In this document: positions 11,431 through 24,902 of the stretch, piece by piece
How the letters are laid out: each line of letters opens with the position of its first letter
Numbering within the stretch: position 1 is the first letter of the stretch
Assembly (NCBI GenBank): GCA_025201805.1
Contig: MU619290.1
Location: 89,400 to 153,399 of the forward strand
Origin: Parasitella parasitica
Taxonomy: Eukaryota; Mucoromycota; Mucoromycetes; Mucorales; Mucoraceae
Direction of reading: 5' to 3'
Length of the DNA: 64,000 bases
Made by a program: the position numbers and the translations under genes
The notes under the pieces: generated by a model
Told to the model about the DNA's origin: nothing
The model's database searches: none
What the model saw: the letters and a program-made list of their open reading frames with translations, nothing else

Positions 11431-11919
11431 AGTGATACATTTATAAGAAGAAATGATTGAGGAAGCCGAAAATGTTGCAAGTCAAAGTCATTCTTTGGTT
11501 TCATAATTCCGTATTGTATATTACTACCTTATTTAGCACTTATATCCAATTATGCGGTTATCTTGAACTGAAAAAAGGACTCGAGCTGCATATGCCTTTT
11601 ATATCATACATGTTGGATGCCTGTTAAGTTAGCTGTTGATTGGTAAGTTGATAGATTAGCCATGAAATCAAATTTCTATAGTTTTTCATTATCGAAATGA
11701 AATTTTGTTCCGTTTGGATAATAAGGGGTTTATTATCTAAGTTTACAACTAGAGAGAGACACGTTTGTTGATAAATATCACTATACATCAGTTGAATTAT
11801 GGGACCGCGTACAAAAAATTTTTAACCGCATTGTGCTTTGGTGTGCAATTGCCATATTCAAACATTTTTTATATTCCTTTTTATTTTTGATTAATATATT
11901 CTTGCAGTAGATTAACGAA
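11431..11919. other. Divergent intergenic region upstream of poly(A) polymerase
   Basis: Spacer between divergently transcribed genes. The stretch ending CTTGCAGTAG at 11901-11910, ten bases before the poly(A) polymerase start, looks like a 3' splice site, hinting at an intron in the 5' UTR. No other feature seen. Confidence 0.4.
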
Positions 11920-14001
<2,082 letters not shown>

Positions 14002-14149
14002 CAGATCAGCCAACACCTAAAAAAAGAAAAAGAAATATATATAGGGGAGCAGGCATCCTTCTTTCCGTGTTCTATAAATTCATACATTATATTTTCGCTG
14101 CACTTTTTAACGCTTTTAGAGCAGCTCATACTTTTAAAATCTACAAATA

Positions 14150-14224
<75 letters not shown>

Positions 14225-15348
14225 TACTACTTTTCATTCATAAGAATATGCACCTTAATTAAATATTTGAAAATTTATTTGCGAGGAGCTAATCATGAAA
14301 ATGTAATACAAACGCTTTGCAATTCATTGATTAAAGAAATCGGCCTATAAAAGTGTTGTCTTCTTTTATCGCTGCTTGACCCAACCACTTTTTGTATTTG
14401 TCTCTATCTATAAGTACGGCAGCTGTCGTTTGCCATAAATATCTTCATGTGCCTGTGGTTAAGGAGAAGTCTGCAGCAAAAGAGTACTTTGGCGGAGATT
14501 GAATCTTGAACGTTTTGGTTTTTCTCAGGAACCCAAAAATTGACGTCTAATTTTTGTTTTTCGACAATATCAATATAAAAAGGACCTCCAATCGAAAGGT
14601 AGTTCTAATCTGATTTGTTTAATTTTGAAGTATCTACTAGATGAAAAAAAAATTGTGTAAATTGACCTATTTTTTATAAAGATATTTTGAAAAAACTGGA
14701 AATCGGTTTATCTGTAAAAAGTCAAATATTTGCATAATGACTACCCAATTAAGCAATTTAGAAGTGTAACAGACCTCAAACTGCTCATTTTCCAATATGA
14801 AATAGCATATGAAAAAATGTCGATTTTGGCGTCAAAAATCTGATCAAATGATTTCTATGAATTTCGCCTTACCCTTACTCATGAAAGAATCAAGAAAATG
14901 GTTGATTTTGCATCGAAAAAAAAAGTTGCCCAAAAATAGCCGCAAATGCTTTCCTTGACGCTATGGTGGACATGGAATGCCATATTGCAAGTTAATTGAG
15001 CTTTTTTTAGGCGGCATTGACAAGATAAACGCTTCTCCTCGTCTAAATGAACCACATGAATTGACAAAAGAATAAATGTATCTCCTGGTTTTCTCCGAGA
15101 GGGAACAGACATTATAGTAAAACTATTTCAGTATGCAGTGTTTGTCAATTTGGATTATTTATAGTTGTACAAGACATGCCTTTTCACATTAAACTTGAGT
15201 ACAACCAGCTACAAAATCAGAGTTATTAGAGATTGATTGATTCCCAGTTTTTTAAATTGCCCTTTAGGATTTTTTCCTCTCTTTGTTTTCTTTCTTCTTT
15301 CTTCTTTACTTTGTTTTTCTCTTTCTTGCAAGTTTTCGTAGCACCCTA
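14002..15348. other. Intergenic region with a long T tract
   Basis: Region between two plus-strand genes: 3' UTR of PAP1, the T tract at 14152-14221, then AT-rich sequence with no supported gene. A pyrimidine-rich stretch at about 15270-15335 directly precedes the next start codon and fits a fungal promoter or 5' UTR. Short open frames on the minus strand (14879-15112) have no recognisable features. Confidence 0.45.
14152..14221. repeat. Homopolymer T tract, 35 T, one C, 34 T
   Basis: Seventy bases of T broken by one C at 14187, about 150 nt past the poly(A) polymerase stop codon. It could be an A-tail relic of a retroposed insertion on the minus strand, a slippage expansion, or a nucleosome-excluding tract. 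Confidence 0.9.
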
Positions 15349-18300
15349 ATGACATTCAGCGCCCAGTTGTCAACTATTTTGGTGGAATGGACAACGGCGC
15401 TTGTTGATAACGACATCACTCTGGTTCAAAAGTTCCTGCTCAAGGAACCTGAGTTACTGTGGACTCCTATACCCCAATCACTAGATAATCTCGATCACCT
15501 TGAACAGCGGTTAGCTGAATCAAAGAAACTAGGATCGACATTTCAGCCAGTCAGTGCTATTCAGTTTACCTGCCTCTACATTAACCAAGATGATCAATTG
15601 AAACTAATAGCTTATTTAATTGAGGTAAGATGAACCGTTTTATTATACAGAGCATGGATGCACATGCATGTATAGCAGCAACTGAGAAAGGTCAAAAATA
15701 GCAATCTTCTCTACATGATCTTGATACTCGTTTCTGGGGTGAATGCAACAACTCGACGCTTCATTTAGCTTGCTTCCTGGAAAACAAGCCAATCATGCGG
15801 CTCTTGCTCGAAAAAGGAGTATCTGCCACTCCTGCCAATGACCTTGGCTACCTACCAAGCGATATTGCTGCTGCAGACATCATATTACACTACTTGGACC
15901 AACAAAAGCAGCAGCAATCATCTCGAAGCAAAGCTGTCAGACCTAATTATGGCACTCCCAATAAATTTAAGCTCTTGAAAGAGCTTGCAGAGGAGACAAC
16001 GAACTCGGGAGGAGACGATCACAAGACATTGGAAATTAGTCTTGATCGCCAAAAGTCGGATGGCCGGTTATTTCGTAAGGGTAGAGTCAAGGAGACACAG
16101 CAAAAAGTATTAGCTGAAGAAGCTGAATTGGAGAAGCAGAGATTAAAGAGACAGATGGAGGTGGCTCAGTTGGCTAAAAAGTCGGCAGTCAAGAACAACC
16201 CCTTATTTATGAAATTGGAGAAAAAGTTTGGTCCAGCCAATAAAGCGACTGGGGAGATAGCAAGTAAGCATATAAACGCACGGATGGAGCAAGCCATTGC
16301 CAAAAGAAATTCTAGCGTGATTTCGTCGCTCAAGGTCAAATCGTATGTGTCTTCAAGCATCTTTCTCCAAGCAGATGAAGATGCCACGATCGAACAAAAA
16401 CTACCTCCGCCTCCTATTCCTCCTGCTGCAACCATTACCACAACCGATTCCCACAAAACTGACGACCAACAAGACGAGAACTCCAACAACGAAGTTTGTG
16501 CCACGACGCCGCCATTGAATGTCAATAAAACACAAACTCTAATCGGGAGCACGGAACCTGATGAATTGTTGGTTGACGGGCAATTTGCCATTTCTGATAA
16601 TCCTGTGCTAAAGGATCATGAAACATTGACAGAAGAAGAGGATGAGGAATCCAGTGAGGATGAGGATGAATTCGATGAGCAACAGGACTTTGATTCGAGT
16701 ACAAACAATCTCAGTTCATCATCTTCGCTGACGGTTACATCCAAGATCAACTACTCACCAATAGAGAACAAGACTGTATACCCAGACATTCAAAGTTATT
16801 ACCAGTACAATAAAACCAGTGCAAATGCTTGTCACCAAAATCAGCATCGTGAATTGGATCATAGTATAGCAGAAACTGACGAGGAAGAAGAAGAGGAGCA
16901 AGAGAGCGGGGAGAGCGGGGAGAGCGAGGAGAACGAGGAGAGCGAGGAGCAAGAGGAGGATGAAGAGGAGGATGAGGAAATCGTGCCTGTACAGTTTGCT
17001 ACTCGATTGGCAACTCCTATTTACAAATCAGTAACGATCCTCAACGAAGACCAGAGAGTAGCACCAGTGACTACAACAATCTCTACCATCAATCCATCAA
17101 AGACAGACAATGGTTGTACAGCTGTGCCAAATGAGATTGACACTATACACGAAAATCAAGAGATGGTACTTGATGATCTCAAGATAGAGGAAGCTCAAAA
17201 TTTCACCAGTCATTCAGCGGCGGCAGTAGTAGATACACCATTTGTGGAACCGCCTGAATCATCCCCGCCAGTGCCACCCTTGCGATCTCGTGAAAGTGCA
17301 ATTGCCGTATTAAAAAAGCTGGAAAAACAAGACTCAAGAGAGATGAAACGAAGGAGCGGAAGTCAAAAGGCTTCTTGGACTATGAGCATGAGCTCGTGGG
17401 CTGCTATTTTGGATAGAGAATTCAATCTAGAAGAGCTGGATCAAGAGAAGAAGCTGAAAGAAATGCAAAGATTTCGTCAATCAGTGGCCGAATCAGAAGA
17501 AAAAGGGTCGTCAGCATCACCAGATCATTGCAAAGTTGATGGATTGGGGTTGGCAAATCGAAACATGGACATGGACCCTACTGAGGCTCAAGTCGGCAGG
17601 TCTAATCCAACAGAGATATCGTTGGATTTCTCGAATTTTGAAACGCCAGCTATACCCACCGTAAGTGTTCAAAAATCGATTTCAACCAACACATCAGCAC
17701 CGCAAATTGGAGAAATTCCACGATTAAATGCGTCCAAATCAGTGCGTCGAAAGCCCATTACATCTTCTCTGTCTGAACCCAATTTGCAGCAGCAGCAGCG
17801 GCCAGCAAGTAGTGTAAAACAATACAATATTACCCTCAGCCAAGCTACAGTCAAAAAGGCAGGCTACGGCAGACTCTATCTGCATGTCAATGGCATTCAG
17901 GACATACTGCTTCCCCTGCCAAAAGACCGCGCCTATGTGCGCTGTGTGGTCAGCGATGGTCGCTTTGAGTACATGTCCCGGTATGAAATCCTATCTCAAA
18001 ACATCAATTATGACTATGAATGCGTGATTGATACGCATCCAGATATGATCATCACTATATCGCTACATGTCCGCCCTGACTATATCATGAAATCTCGTAC
18101 ACCCTTTTCACGCTTATTTTCGAAAAAGAAAAAGAAGGAATGTCTGTCTGGCTATGTCAACAAGGAGGATGGTGCTATTGGGCAGGCTCGGTTTGCCTTG
18201 ACTCACATGTTGCCTGTATGTCAGCATAACTCATACTTGGCCGGCTTCCATTGCTTCAATGCTTGGTATTCACGATCATTCAAGGAACGCCATCGACAAA

Positions 18301-18553
18301 AGAAAAAGAAGCGAGACTCTGACCGAGATGTGTTAAAAGTGGTGGGAAACTTTGATATTGAGATGCTGTATTTACCGGCAGAAAACTACAGCCAAAAGGT
18401 ATACATAAAATAATGTGAAATGCTGTTTTACATGTGGAACTAATATTAACTATGGAATAGCCGTTCCCTCAAAGCTTACGTGAATGCGACCAAATCATCA
18501 AGCAGTTGCATGAATCAAAGTCATCCTCATCAACACGATACCAAACTATTTAA
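15349..18553 (+). CDS. Ankyrin-repeat protein with Bud4/anillin-like C-terminal domain
   Basis: A 1021-aa protein from exons 15349-15624, 15702-18398 and 18461-18553 (3066 nt, frame intact). Residues about 10-160 contain ankyrin-like repeats (NSTLHLACFLENKPIMRLLL). Then come a charged coiled stretch near 200-250, a disordered middle with a very acidic Glu/Asp run at about 480-500, and a Pro patch. From about residue 790 (GYGRLYLHVNGIQDILLPLP to FDIEMLYLP and PFPQSLRECDQIIKQL) the sequence resembles the membrane-binding and C2-like part of anillin/Bud4, proteins that organise septins and the contractile ring. The PH domain that normally follows in Bud4 is missing; the protein ends 15 residues later. 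The role at the septum is inferred. Confidence 0.72.
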
Positions 18554-18648
18554 TAAATCAATCAACGCCTGTACTATTGTGTGTATATTCTCTCTTTAAT
18601 AGCTTTTTTTATTTTATTTTTTATTTCAATTTATACGTTAAAAGGATA

Positions 18649-19529
18649 TCAAAAATCGTCACCTTGATGGGCGAAAAAGTGTGTATATGCAATAACTATG
18701 AACGTAATAATCAATTCCACATCTCCACAATAAACCTACATTTATACATACTTGTTCCATATACTAATAAACCTCCTGTGATACTCATAACCATAGCTGG
18801 TACAGTAATCTATGAATTAAACATTCTTTAGTTTCAATGCATCGGCTTTCATCGTACCGAAATAGCTTACGACTTCAGCATGGGCCAAGACAAATGGCAA
18901 ACCTACACATTGGATGCATGTTAAATCAGCACATTGCTTTACTAATCCCAACTGTTTACACTTACAAAATCCTGTGACAATAAACATGCCGGTTATGAAA
19001 TGTCCTGCATCAATGACACCACTAATACGATGTTGGTAAGAAAAAAATAAAAAATGCATTTATTATAGCGATACGCTAATACATGCCTGTTATAATCTGA
19101 CATGAGGTCGTCTTCTCCTGAGCATCTCCCACACAGAGCATTAGGCAAAGGTGCTAATAAATATGTAGCAACTGTTTGAAAACATGAGTTTGTGTGTTAC
19201 ATTTCTCGTTCTTCTCTTTGTTGTTTTTTACCAACTAATAAAGGCCACCAATTACTAGGAAATAAAAGCATGTTTAGCAGCAATTAAATACTTTTACGTA
19301 CCGGGAAATACTTACTAGTAGAGAGCACAAGATAAAATCACCAGTAGAAAGCCAATAGCCAAAACAAAAGCCAAAGCAATGATACTAAATATTGGGGGAT
19401 AAAATTAGATGCTCTCCAAGTTGTTGAGAAGAAACTATCTCTTACGCTATTAAATTTCAATGCCTTTTTTTTTAGTTGCTAGCATAACCAAGTTTATTCA
19501 CATGCAAACTTACTTCTTAAACCTGCCAT
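18649..19529 (-). CDS. VPS55: VPS55 endosomal membrane protein, nine exons incl. a 1-nt exon
   Basis: A 128-aa four-helix membrane protein of the Vps55/OB-RGRP family; with Vps68 it acts in endosome-to-vacuole transport. Exons on minus: 19514-19529, 19446, 19316-19384, 19232-19254, 19087-19171, 18966-19021, 18871-18902, 18752-18809, 18649-18695, exactly 387 nt. Hallmarks: IGFLLVILSCALY, NWWPLL, LAPLPNALCGRC, GHFITGMFIVTGF, LPFVLAHAEV, GGLLVYGTIIAYTHFF. Two oddities: the frame from MAGLR to IIALAF needs a single-nucleotide exon (19446), and the intron 19022-19086 uses GC-AG ends. An alternative without the tiny exon would start at a far upstream ATG (19707) and add an unlikely 65-aa N-terminus. 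Family call is secure. Confidence 0.9.
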
Positions 19530-20028
19530 AATTTGTACAAAGAAGTGTATAAAGATTAAGAAAGAACAAAAAACGTTTGGAAAACATACACATTTGAAAT
19601 GTGCATTTAAACCACGCCGACGTCAGCTGCGTCAAGGTCTTTGACATACAAAATACTACGATTCTGGGATGTCTTTCATGACTCCATGCCAAAAATTGCC
19701 AGAGCATTAAAAGTAACTTCTTTTGATGCCGCTACAAATGATTCCATCACATTCTAACAAAAGTATCCAGGCTCGAATAGATATCTGGAATTATCCGTAT
19801 TTCAGTACTTTAGCGAGCCAAAATCATGTTACCATCAGTACCATGCTATAGAGCTTGCGTATTTTCTTTGCCAACAAATTTTTATCCGACTAGTTGATAC
19901 AACCTATACTTGATGATAGACATTAAAAAGCGAGGCCGACGTCATGATTGTACATTTAATACGATGTCTATAAATAAGGCGAACCACCATCTTTGGCTCG
20001 TTACTCTTTTCTCTTTGCTCGCCATCTA
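19530..20028. other. Divergent promoter region of VPS55 and TOM70
   Basis: About 500 bp between head-to-head genes. TATAAATA-like sequence (19968-19976) sits some 55 bp before the TOM70 start, and CT-rich runs follow it. The minus strand carries a random 65-codon open frame (19510-19707) that I do not regard as coding. Confidence 0.45.
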
Positions 20029-22118
20029 ATGAGCTCCAAAAAAAGCTGGAAATTTTATGCTACCGTGGTTGTTGCTACCGCACTTGTTGGCACAGGCGCA
20101 TTCATTCTTTCAAATCAACGGTCAAGTCTCAAGCGACGACAAACAAGTACGTACATATACATGCAATGGCTTTAATCTCTGCTTTATCAAGCATTCATTT
20201 ATATAGAGAAGACTGTGCCGGATTTAACAGATGAGATGTACGAATCCATGACAGATAATGATATCGCTCTCCTAAGTGCTCAGGTATGTATACGTAATCT
20301 GCTTGGCTTTTGACATATTGTCTCAGTAATTGTCATTTTACGCAGCAACGTTTAACAGCGTCGACATCGCTTAAAGTCAAAGGAAATCAAGCGTTTACCG
20401 AAAAGAGATATTATAATGCTATTAAGCTATACACTCAGGCGACTCGCTTCTCGGCAGAACCGATCTTTTACTCTAACCGCGCTGCTTGTTTCTCAAATCT
20501 GGGGCAGATGGATCGAGTGATAGCCGATTGCAGTGAAGCATTGCGGTTAAATCCTACCTATATCCGGGCATTACAGAGAAGGGCGCAAGCATATGAAGTT
20601 ATGGGCAATGAATCAAATGCATTATTTGGTATGCAGTATATACATAGGTCATTGCACAAAAGGGATGGCATCTCACTCGATTCCAACAGACTATACTGCA
20701 ATTTTAATTTTAGAAGGCGTTAAAAATGAGCAGGCGTCAGAAGCGACTGAAAGATTGCTTGGATATATCTCGGAGCAAAAGGCAAAAGAAATGATCAAGG
20801 TAAACCAACTTGTAATTTATCACTTGAAACCTATTTTTTCAACTGGGGAAAAAAAAAAAAAAAAATAGGGAAAACCACATAGACTTCCTTCTTCGATATT
20901 CATCAATGTCTATCTGAAATCGTTTGCTCCAGGTAATACGAATTTACATTCATATTGGCAATAAATTATCTCTAACACTCGAAAAATAGATAAACATGAT
21001 AGCGAACTGCCGTACGCCTTAAGCGAGGATGGAGGTGATGCCTATTTTGTTAAAGCCAGAGCCGCTTTGGCACAAAAGGACTACTACGAGTCTCTTGAAC
21101 ACATCAAGACGGCAGTAAAATTGGGATGTTCAAATCAAGCACTAGCACTTGACCTTAAAGGCACATTGAACTTCTTGGAAGGACAGTCTGATGCCGCTCT
21201 TGAGGCATTTGACCAAGCACTGATATTTGATCCTACTTGTATTCAAGTTTATATCAAGAAATCCGACGTCTATATGGAACAAGGAGATCTCAAAGCGGCA
21301 CTCGCACAATTGGATATTGCTACCAAATTGAATCCTCTCGATGCTTATGTCTACTATCATCGAGGCCAGATATTTTATGTTAGTGGACAATACAATTTAG
21401 CATTGGAAGATTATACCGAAAGTATGCGTTTGGACCCAACATTTGTGTACTCACAAATTCAATTGGCTGTCGTTGAGCATAAACTTGGCCACCATGTGAA
21501 AGCAGTAAACATATTCCAGCAGGTGTCAGCACAGTTCCCTACCTGTGCAGAAGTTCACAACTACTATGGGGAAGTATTAATAGATCAGGGCAAGACCCAA
21601 GGCGCAATCGACATGTTTAACAAGGCCATGGCATTGGATCCAAGTCATCCAATTCCGTACATCAACAAAGCCATGGTCTTGTACCAACATTTAGGAAACC
21701 CAGAGGAAGCGATTCAATTATGCAAAAATGCACTGGATGGTATAGGATGATTATGCTCTTATCAAATAACAAGCTGACAAGCACTTGTAACATTTATAGC
21801 TGATCCCGCTTGTGACGCTGCTGTTGCTTCGGTAGCACAAATGTTGATTGAGCAGGATCGACCATGGGAAGCATTAGTCTACTATGAAAAGGCAATGGAT
21901 CTTGCGAGAACTCAGGCTGAACTAGAGCATGCCATTAGTTACGTGGAAGCCACTAAAGCACAAATCAGGCAAGCTCGTGGCGGTACAAAGTCAAATGTTG
22001 TGCTAACAAATGTATTTTTTTTTTTTTTTTTTTAGATTTAGAGAGGAATACGTTTAAAGTATTCTCAATTTATAAAAAGAAAGTCTTTAATGAGCACCCT
22101 ATCCAATTGGATGAATAA
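20029..22118 (+). CDS. TOM70: TOM70 mitochondrial import receptor (TPR protein)
   Basis: Outer-membrane receptor that takes Hsp70/Hsp90-bound precursors, mainly carriers, for mitochondrial import. The N-terminus MSSKKSWKFYATVVVATALV gives one signal anchor (residues about 6-27) followed by basic residues, the Tom70 topology. An N-terminal TPR clamp follows (LKVKGNQAFTEKRYYNAIKL, YSNRAACFSNLGQ, ALRLNPTYIRALQRRAQAYE), then a linker and about seven further TPRs (for example AYVYYHRGQIFYVSGQYNLA; NYYGEVLIDQGKTQGAIDMF). Early exons: 20029-20146, 20207-20283, 20346-20628, with several more. The 3' end is unsure: splicing GTACAAAG to the T-rich acceptor gives a stop at 22118, while a later donor would stop near 22042. 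Confidence 0.88.
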
Positions 22119-22216
22119 TTGCCCAGGACAGATCAAAGATTGTAATTAGAGTCTAATCGAAATGGAAGGTAAAAAGGAATGGCAGGTGCATATGGTGAGA
22201 TTATCACAAAGGGATA

Positions 22217-23497
22217 CAGTGCTTCCCACTCGCAAATTACCGAATGTTTGAAAAGACCGCCCACTATTTTGAGGCTAAATTGCCCATACAAAGCAGACTA
22301 GTTTGGCCGGATGTTTGAAGTTAATTTGACCAGTTTTTATTTAATTTATGGAATGCTGAATGAAATTCTGCAAATGTTCAACAGCAACATCTTTGTTTCC
22401 TTCAACAACCCTTGATGTGAGGATTTCTACATCGGTCAACTTACTTTCCTCTACCTCTATCCTTCAAAACTTTCCAAAACTGCTCGATAGGGTTGAGCTT
22501 TAGTGAGGGGGAGGGGGGGGGGGATAGGGTAAGAAATATACAGGTATTTTAACTTGTTTGATAATTATAGAAACAACGATATCATGGCTATGAATTGGGG
22601 GGGGGGCATTGTCCATAACAACATGAAAGTCTTTCATGTTGGGAAATCCATTCATGATGTCTAATGTGTCACTGATAAACTGGGCGAAATGGCCGGCTAT
22701 AGTTCCTCTTAGTATAGCGCCGGGTGCTTTTCTTTTGACGGCGCCTACAACCCTTCTTTTTTTGACGTATCGTGGCTCCCTTTTACTTACATTAAACACA
22801 CCAAATGCCTCCGAATTGCACTCGCAGACGGCGATTCTATGATTGCCCGAGTGCCACGCTTTGACCGACGCATGTTTATATCGGAGCCTAATTCATCAAG
22901 AAATGCACAATTTTGCATATACAACAGCATGACTTTCTTAACCCATTCCTCCACAAACTTAGCACGGCGATTTGTTTTTTGACAGGGGAGTTTTTTTTCC
23001 AGGATCTTTGTTATATGCTGTCTTCCATTTTCTTGCAGTTTCGTAATGGACATTGACTGCTTTAGCTGCTTGAGAAGGTGTCATAAGTTTATCGTCGTCG
23101 ATTTTCATCCGTATGACTATTGTAGACTGATTTTCGTTCTTTTTTTTTTTTGGGAGCTGCTTCTTCCATATCAGCGTCTTTGGGTTCTTTGTTCTTGACG
23201 TATTTGTGGGGATTCGTCAAATTTGTCAGTCGAAATGATGATTCTACAACAAAGTATGACGCTTCCTTGTCAGACTCGTCTACGATTCCACGCCTACCAT
23301 CTTTGTGGAAGCTATTCATTTCAGCGAGTTACGGTATAAAGAACGGGAACATCCAAAACAAAAAAGTTGGTTAAACTATTTGCAAAATGTGGTCCCAAAA
23401 CTGGTCTCCTTTGTTTGGGCAATTTAGTCCCGCACAAGAGCCAAAATAGTGGGCGGTCTTTTTCAAGCATTCGGTAAATTGAAAGTGGGAAGCATTG
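22217..23497 (-). mobile_element. Tc1/mariner-type DNA transposon with inverted terminal repeats
   Basis: A 1281-bp element bounded by TA dinucleotides (22215-22216 and 23498-23499), the Tc1/mariner target duplication. Its ends are CAGTGCTTCCCACT on the left and the complement of CAATGCTTCCCACTT on the right. Similarity between the arms continues inward for about 100 bp, sharing for example AGACCGCCCACTATTTT, AATTTACCGAATG (one mismatch) and TAAATTGCCCA. It lies between TOM70 and the SET gene. The internal transposase is broken, so the copy is not autonomous. Confidence 0.88.
22430..23320 (-). pseudogene. Decayed Tc1/mariner transposase (DDE superfamily)
   Basis: Transposase fragments spread over several frames inside the TA-flanked element. 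In order from the N-terminus: a Lys-rich segment at 23089-23319, then KLQENGRQHITKILEKK and a catalytic-core-like CAFLDELGSDINMRRSK (22787-23053), then NMKDFHVVMDNAPPPIHSHD (22500-22799), matching the second catalytic Asp region of DDE enzymes, and finally an NPIEQFWKVLKD-like motif near 22475-22500 (read with a frame change). C-rich and G-rich runs at about 22506-22521 and 22597-22606 coincide with frame breaks, suggesting slippage. No intact frame spans the gene, so I annotate it as a pseudogene. Confidence 0.82.
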
Positions 23498-23576
23498 TAT
23501 CCCCAATGCAGCTGCTAAACTACAGACGTTAAAATAGTCTGGGGGCGTCACAGCAAACCGATGGCTTGTGTGTGTC

Positions 23577-23605
23577 AAAAAAAAAAAAAAAAAAAAAAAA
23601 AAAAA
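23577..23605. repeat. Homopolymer A tract, 29 nt
   Basis: Twenty-nine consecutive A residues between the transposon and the SET gene, about 80 bp before the SET start codon; possibly a promoter poly(dA:dT) element or a slippage product. Confidence 0.9.
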
Positions 23606-23686
23606 CGCATTTGAACTATATCAAGTCGGCATACTCGCGATTTTCTTTTCTCTCTTTTTTCTTTATCGTGTTTATATATTAATAAA

Positions 23687-24486
23687 ATGTCTGCTGAAGA
23701 TCTCTTGAACGATACATTCCTGGTGCTTGAGGAAGAAACCTTGAAGGCCAATGAGCAAGTGCAAGCTTTTCAACGCAAGCTTATGGATCCCATTTGGCAT
23801 AAACGTCGTGAATTGGTAAAGAAGATTCCAAACTTTTGGGGCACAGCCGTAAGTATATGTAGAGGCGGGGGGAGGGCGTCGTCAATTCAGCTGAATTAAG
23901 GTATCTGTGTAGATTGGTAACTCTCCCATGTTTGCTATCAACCCATCTGAAAACGACTTGGAGGCTTTGGATAATTTGACTGATTTCCACGTTGAGTATG
24001 ACCATGACAAGCCTGATTATCGTAAAATCGTTGCTGTAAGTAATACACACACCCAATGGCATATTCTGCATCTTTATTAAACTTTTGTGGTTTGAGCAGA
24101 CTTTCAAAAAGAACAGCGTCTTCAAGAATGAGACCTTGACCAAGGAAATCACTGTTGATCCTGAAAGCGATGGCACTACTGTCAGCAAGACCACCATTGA
24201 GTACCATGAGAATAAGGGCCCTAGCAATAAACGCAAGGCATCTGGTGATGATGAGGACGAGGACGACGACTTTAACGTTTCTTTTGTTGACTGGTTTGGC
24301 GATGACGATGTTCGTGCCGGTATCATCCTCTCTGAGGATATCTTCCCTAACGCTATTGAATATTACCAAGGTCCTGGTGAATCTGAGGATGAGGACGAAG
24401 ATGCTGAAATCGATCTTGACGATTCCGAAGGCGAGGATGAGGACGAAGAAGACGAGAAGCCCAAAACCAAGAAGGCCAAAAAGTAG
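23687..24486 (+). CDS. SET/TAF-I type histone chaperone (NAP family)
   Basis: A 223-aa nuclear NAP-family histone chaperone; the best fit is the SET/TAF-I (Vps75-like) branch, which binds H3-H4 and aids chromatin assembly. Exons 23687-23848, 23913-24035 and 24100-24486 stay in frame. Residues about 10-45 form the dimerising helix (LEEETLKANEQVQAFQRKLM). The earmuff domain follows: IPNFWGTAIGNSPMFAINPS, YRKIVATFKKNSVFKNETL, FVDWFGDDDVRAGIILSEDI, FPNAIEYYQGP. The last 45 residues are an acidic tail and a basic end (KPKTKKAKK), a likely nuclear signal. NAP1 proper is longer, which favours SET. Confidence 0.87.
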
Positions 24487-24902
24487 TTTTTTCAATTTTC
24501 AAGCGTAAATATGTAATAGTAAACTAATCAATAAAAGCGCATGAAATCCATGTATAGCCATTATTCATGTAAAAATGCTTATTGATTTAAATTAATTTTT
24601 TTTTCTTCTTCCTACATTTATAAACATTTGAGGTCTTCCTGCTCTAACCTCTGTGCGTGGACAGAGTCGTGTGCTGCAAACTCAACAAGCCTGTAAATTT
24701 TGTAGCTGGGAGAAACTGGGCTATTCCAACAATGATGAACCAAAGCCCTAAATCCAAGGAATCCGAAATACAAAGCCTTGTAGCAAGCATCAACAAGAAA
24801 CGCACATAAGCCATGTACAATCATCGTCATTCAATAACTAATTTATTTTTAATTGTGTTGACCCACATAATAAAAGGAAAAAAGCAGAGTGAAAAGACTA
24901 GT
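24487..24902. other. Convergent intergenic region between SET and RPL18
   Basis: 3' ends of two convergent genes meet here. An AATAAAAG-like signal at 24530-24537 suits SET polyadenylation. A 70-codon minus-strand frame (24618-24830), lying just past the RPL18 stop, has no domain I recognise; I do not call it a gene. Confidence 0.4.

Noticed and set aside
15627-15702. An alternative exon extension in the ankyrin gene, from ACAG at about 15650 up to the in-frame TAG near 15701
   Set aside because: Using that acceptor would need a 26-nt intron, too short to splice; the acceptor at 15699-15701 keeps the ankyrin frame without a stop.
19510-19707. Minus-strand frame giving a 65-aa N-terminal extension for VPS55
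   Set aside because: The sequence lacks family similarity and a proper VPS55 start (MAGLR) lies downstream; kept only as the alternative to the 1-nt exon.
24618-24830. 70-codon minus-strand frame between SET and RPL18
   Set aside because: No recognisable domain, lies in the convergent 3' region; too little to call a gene.
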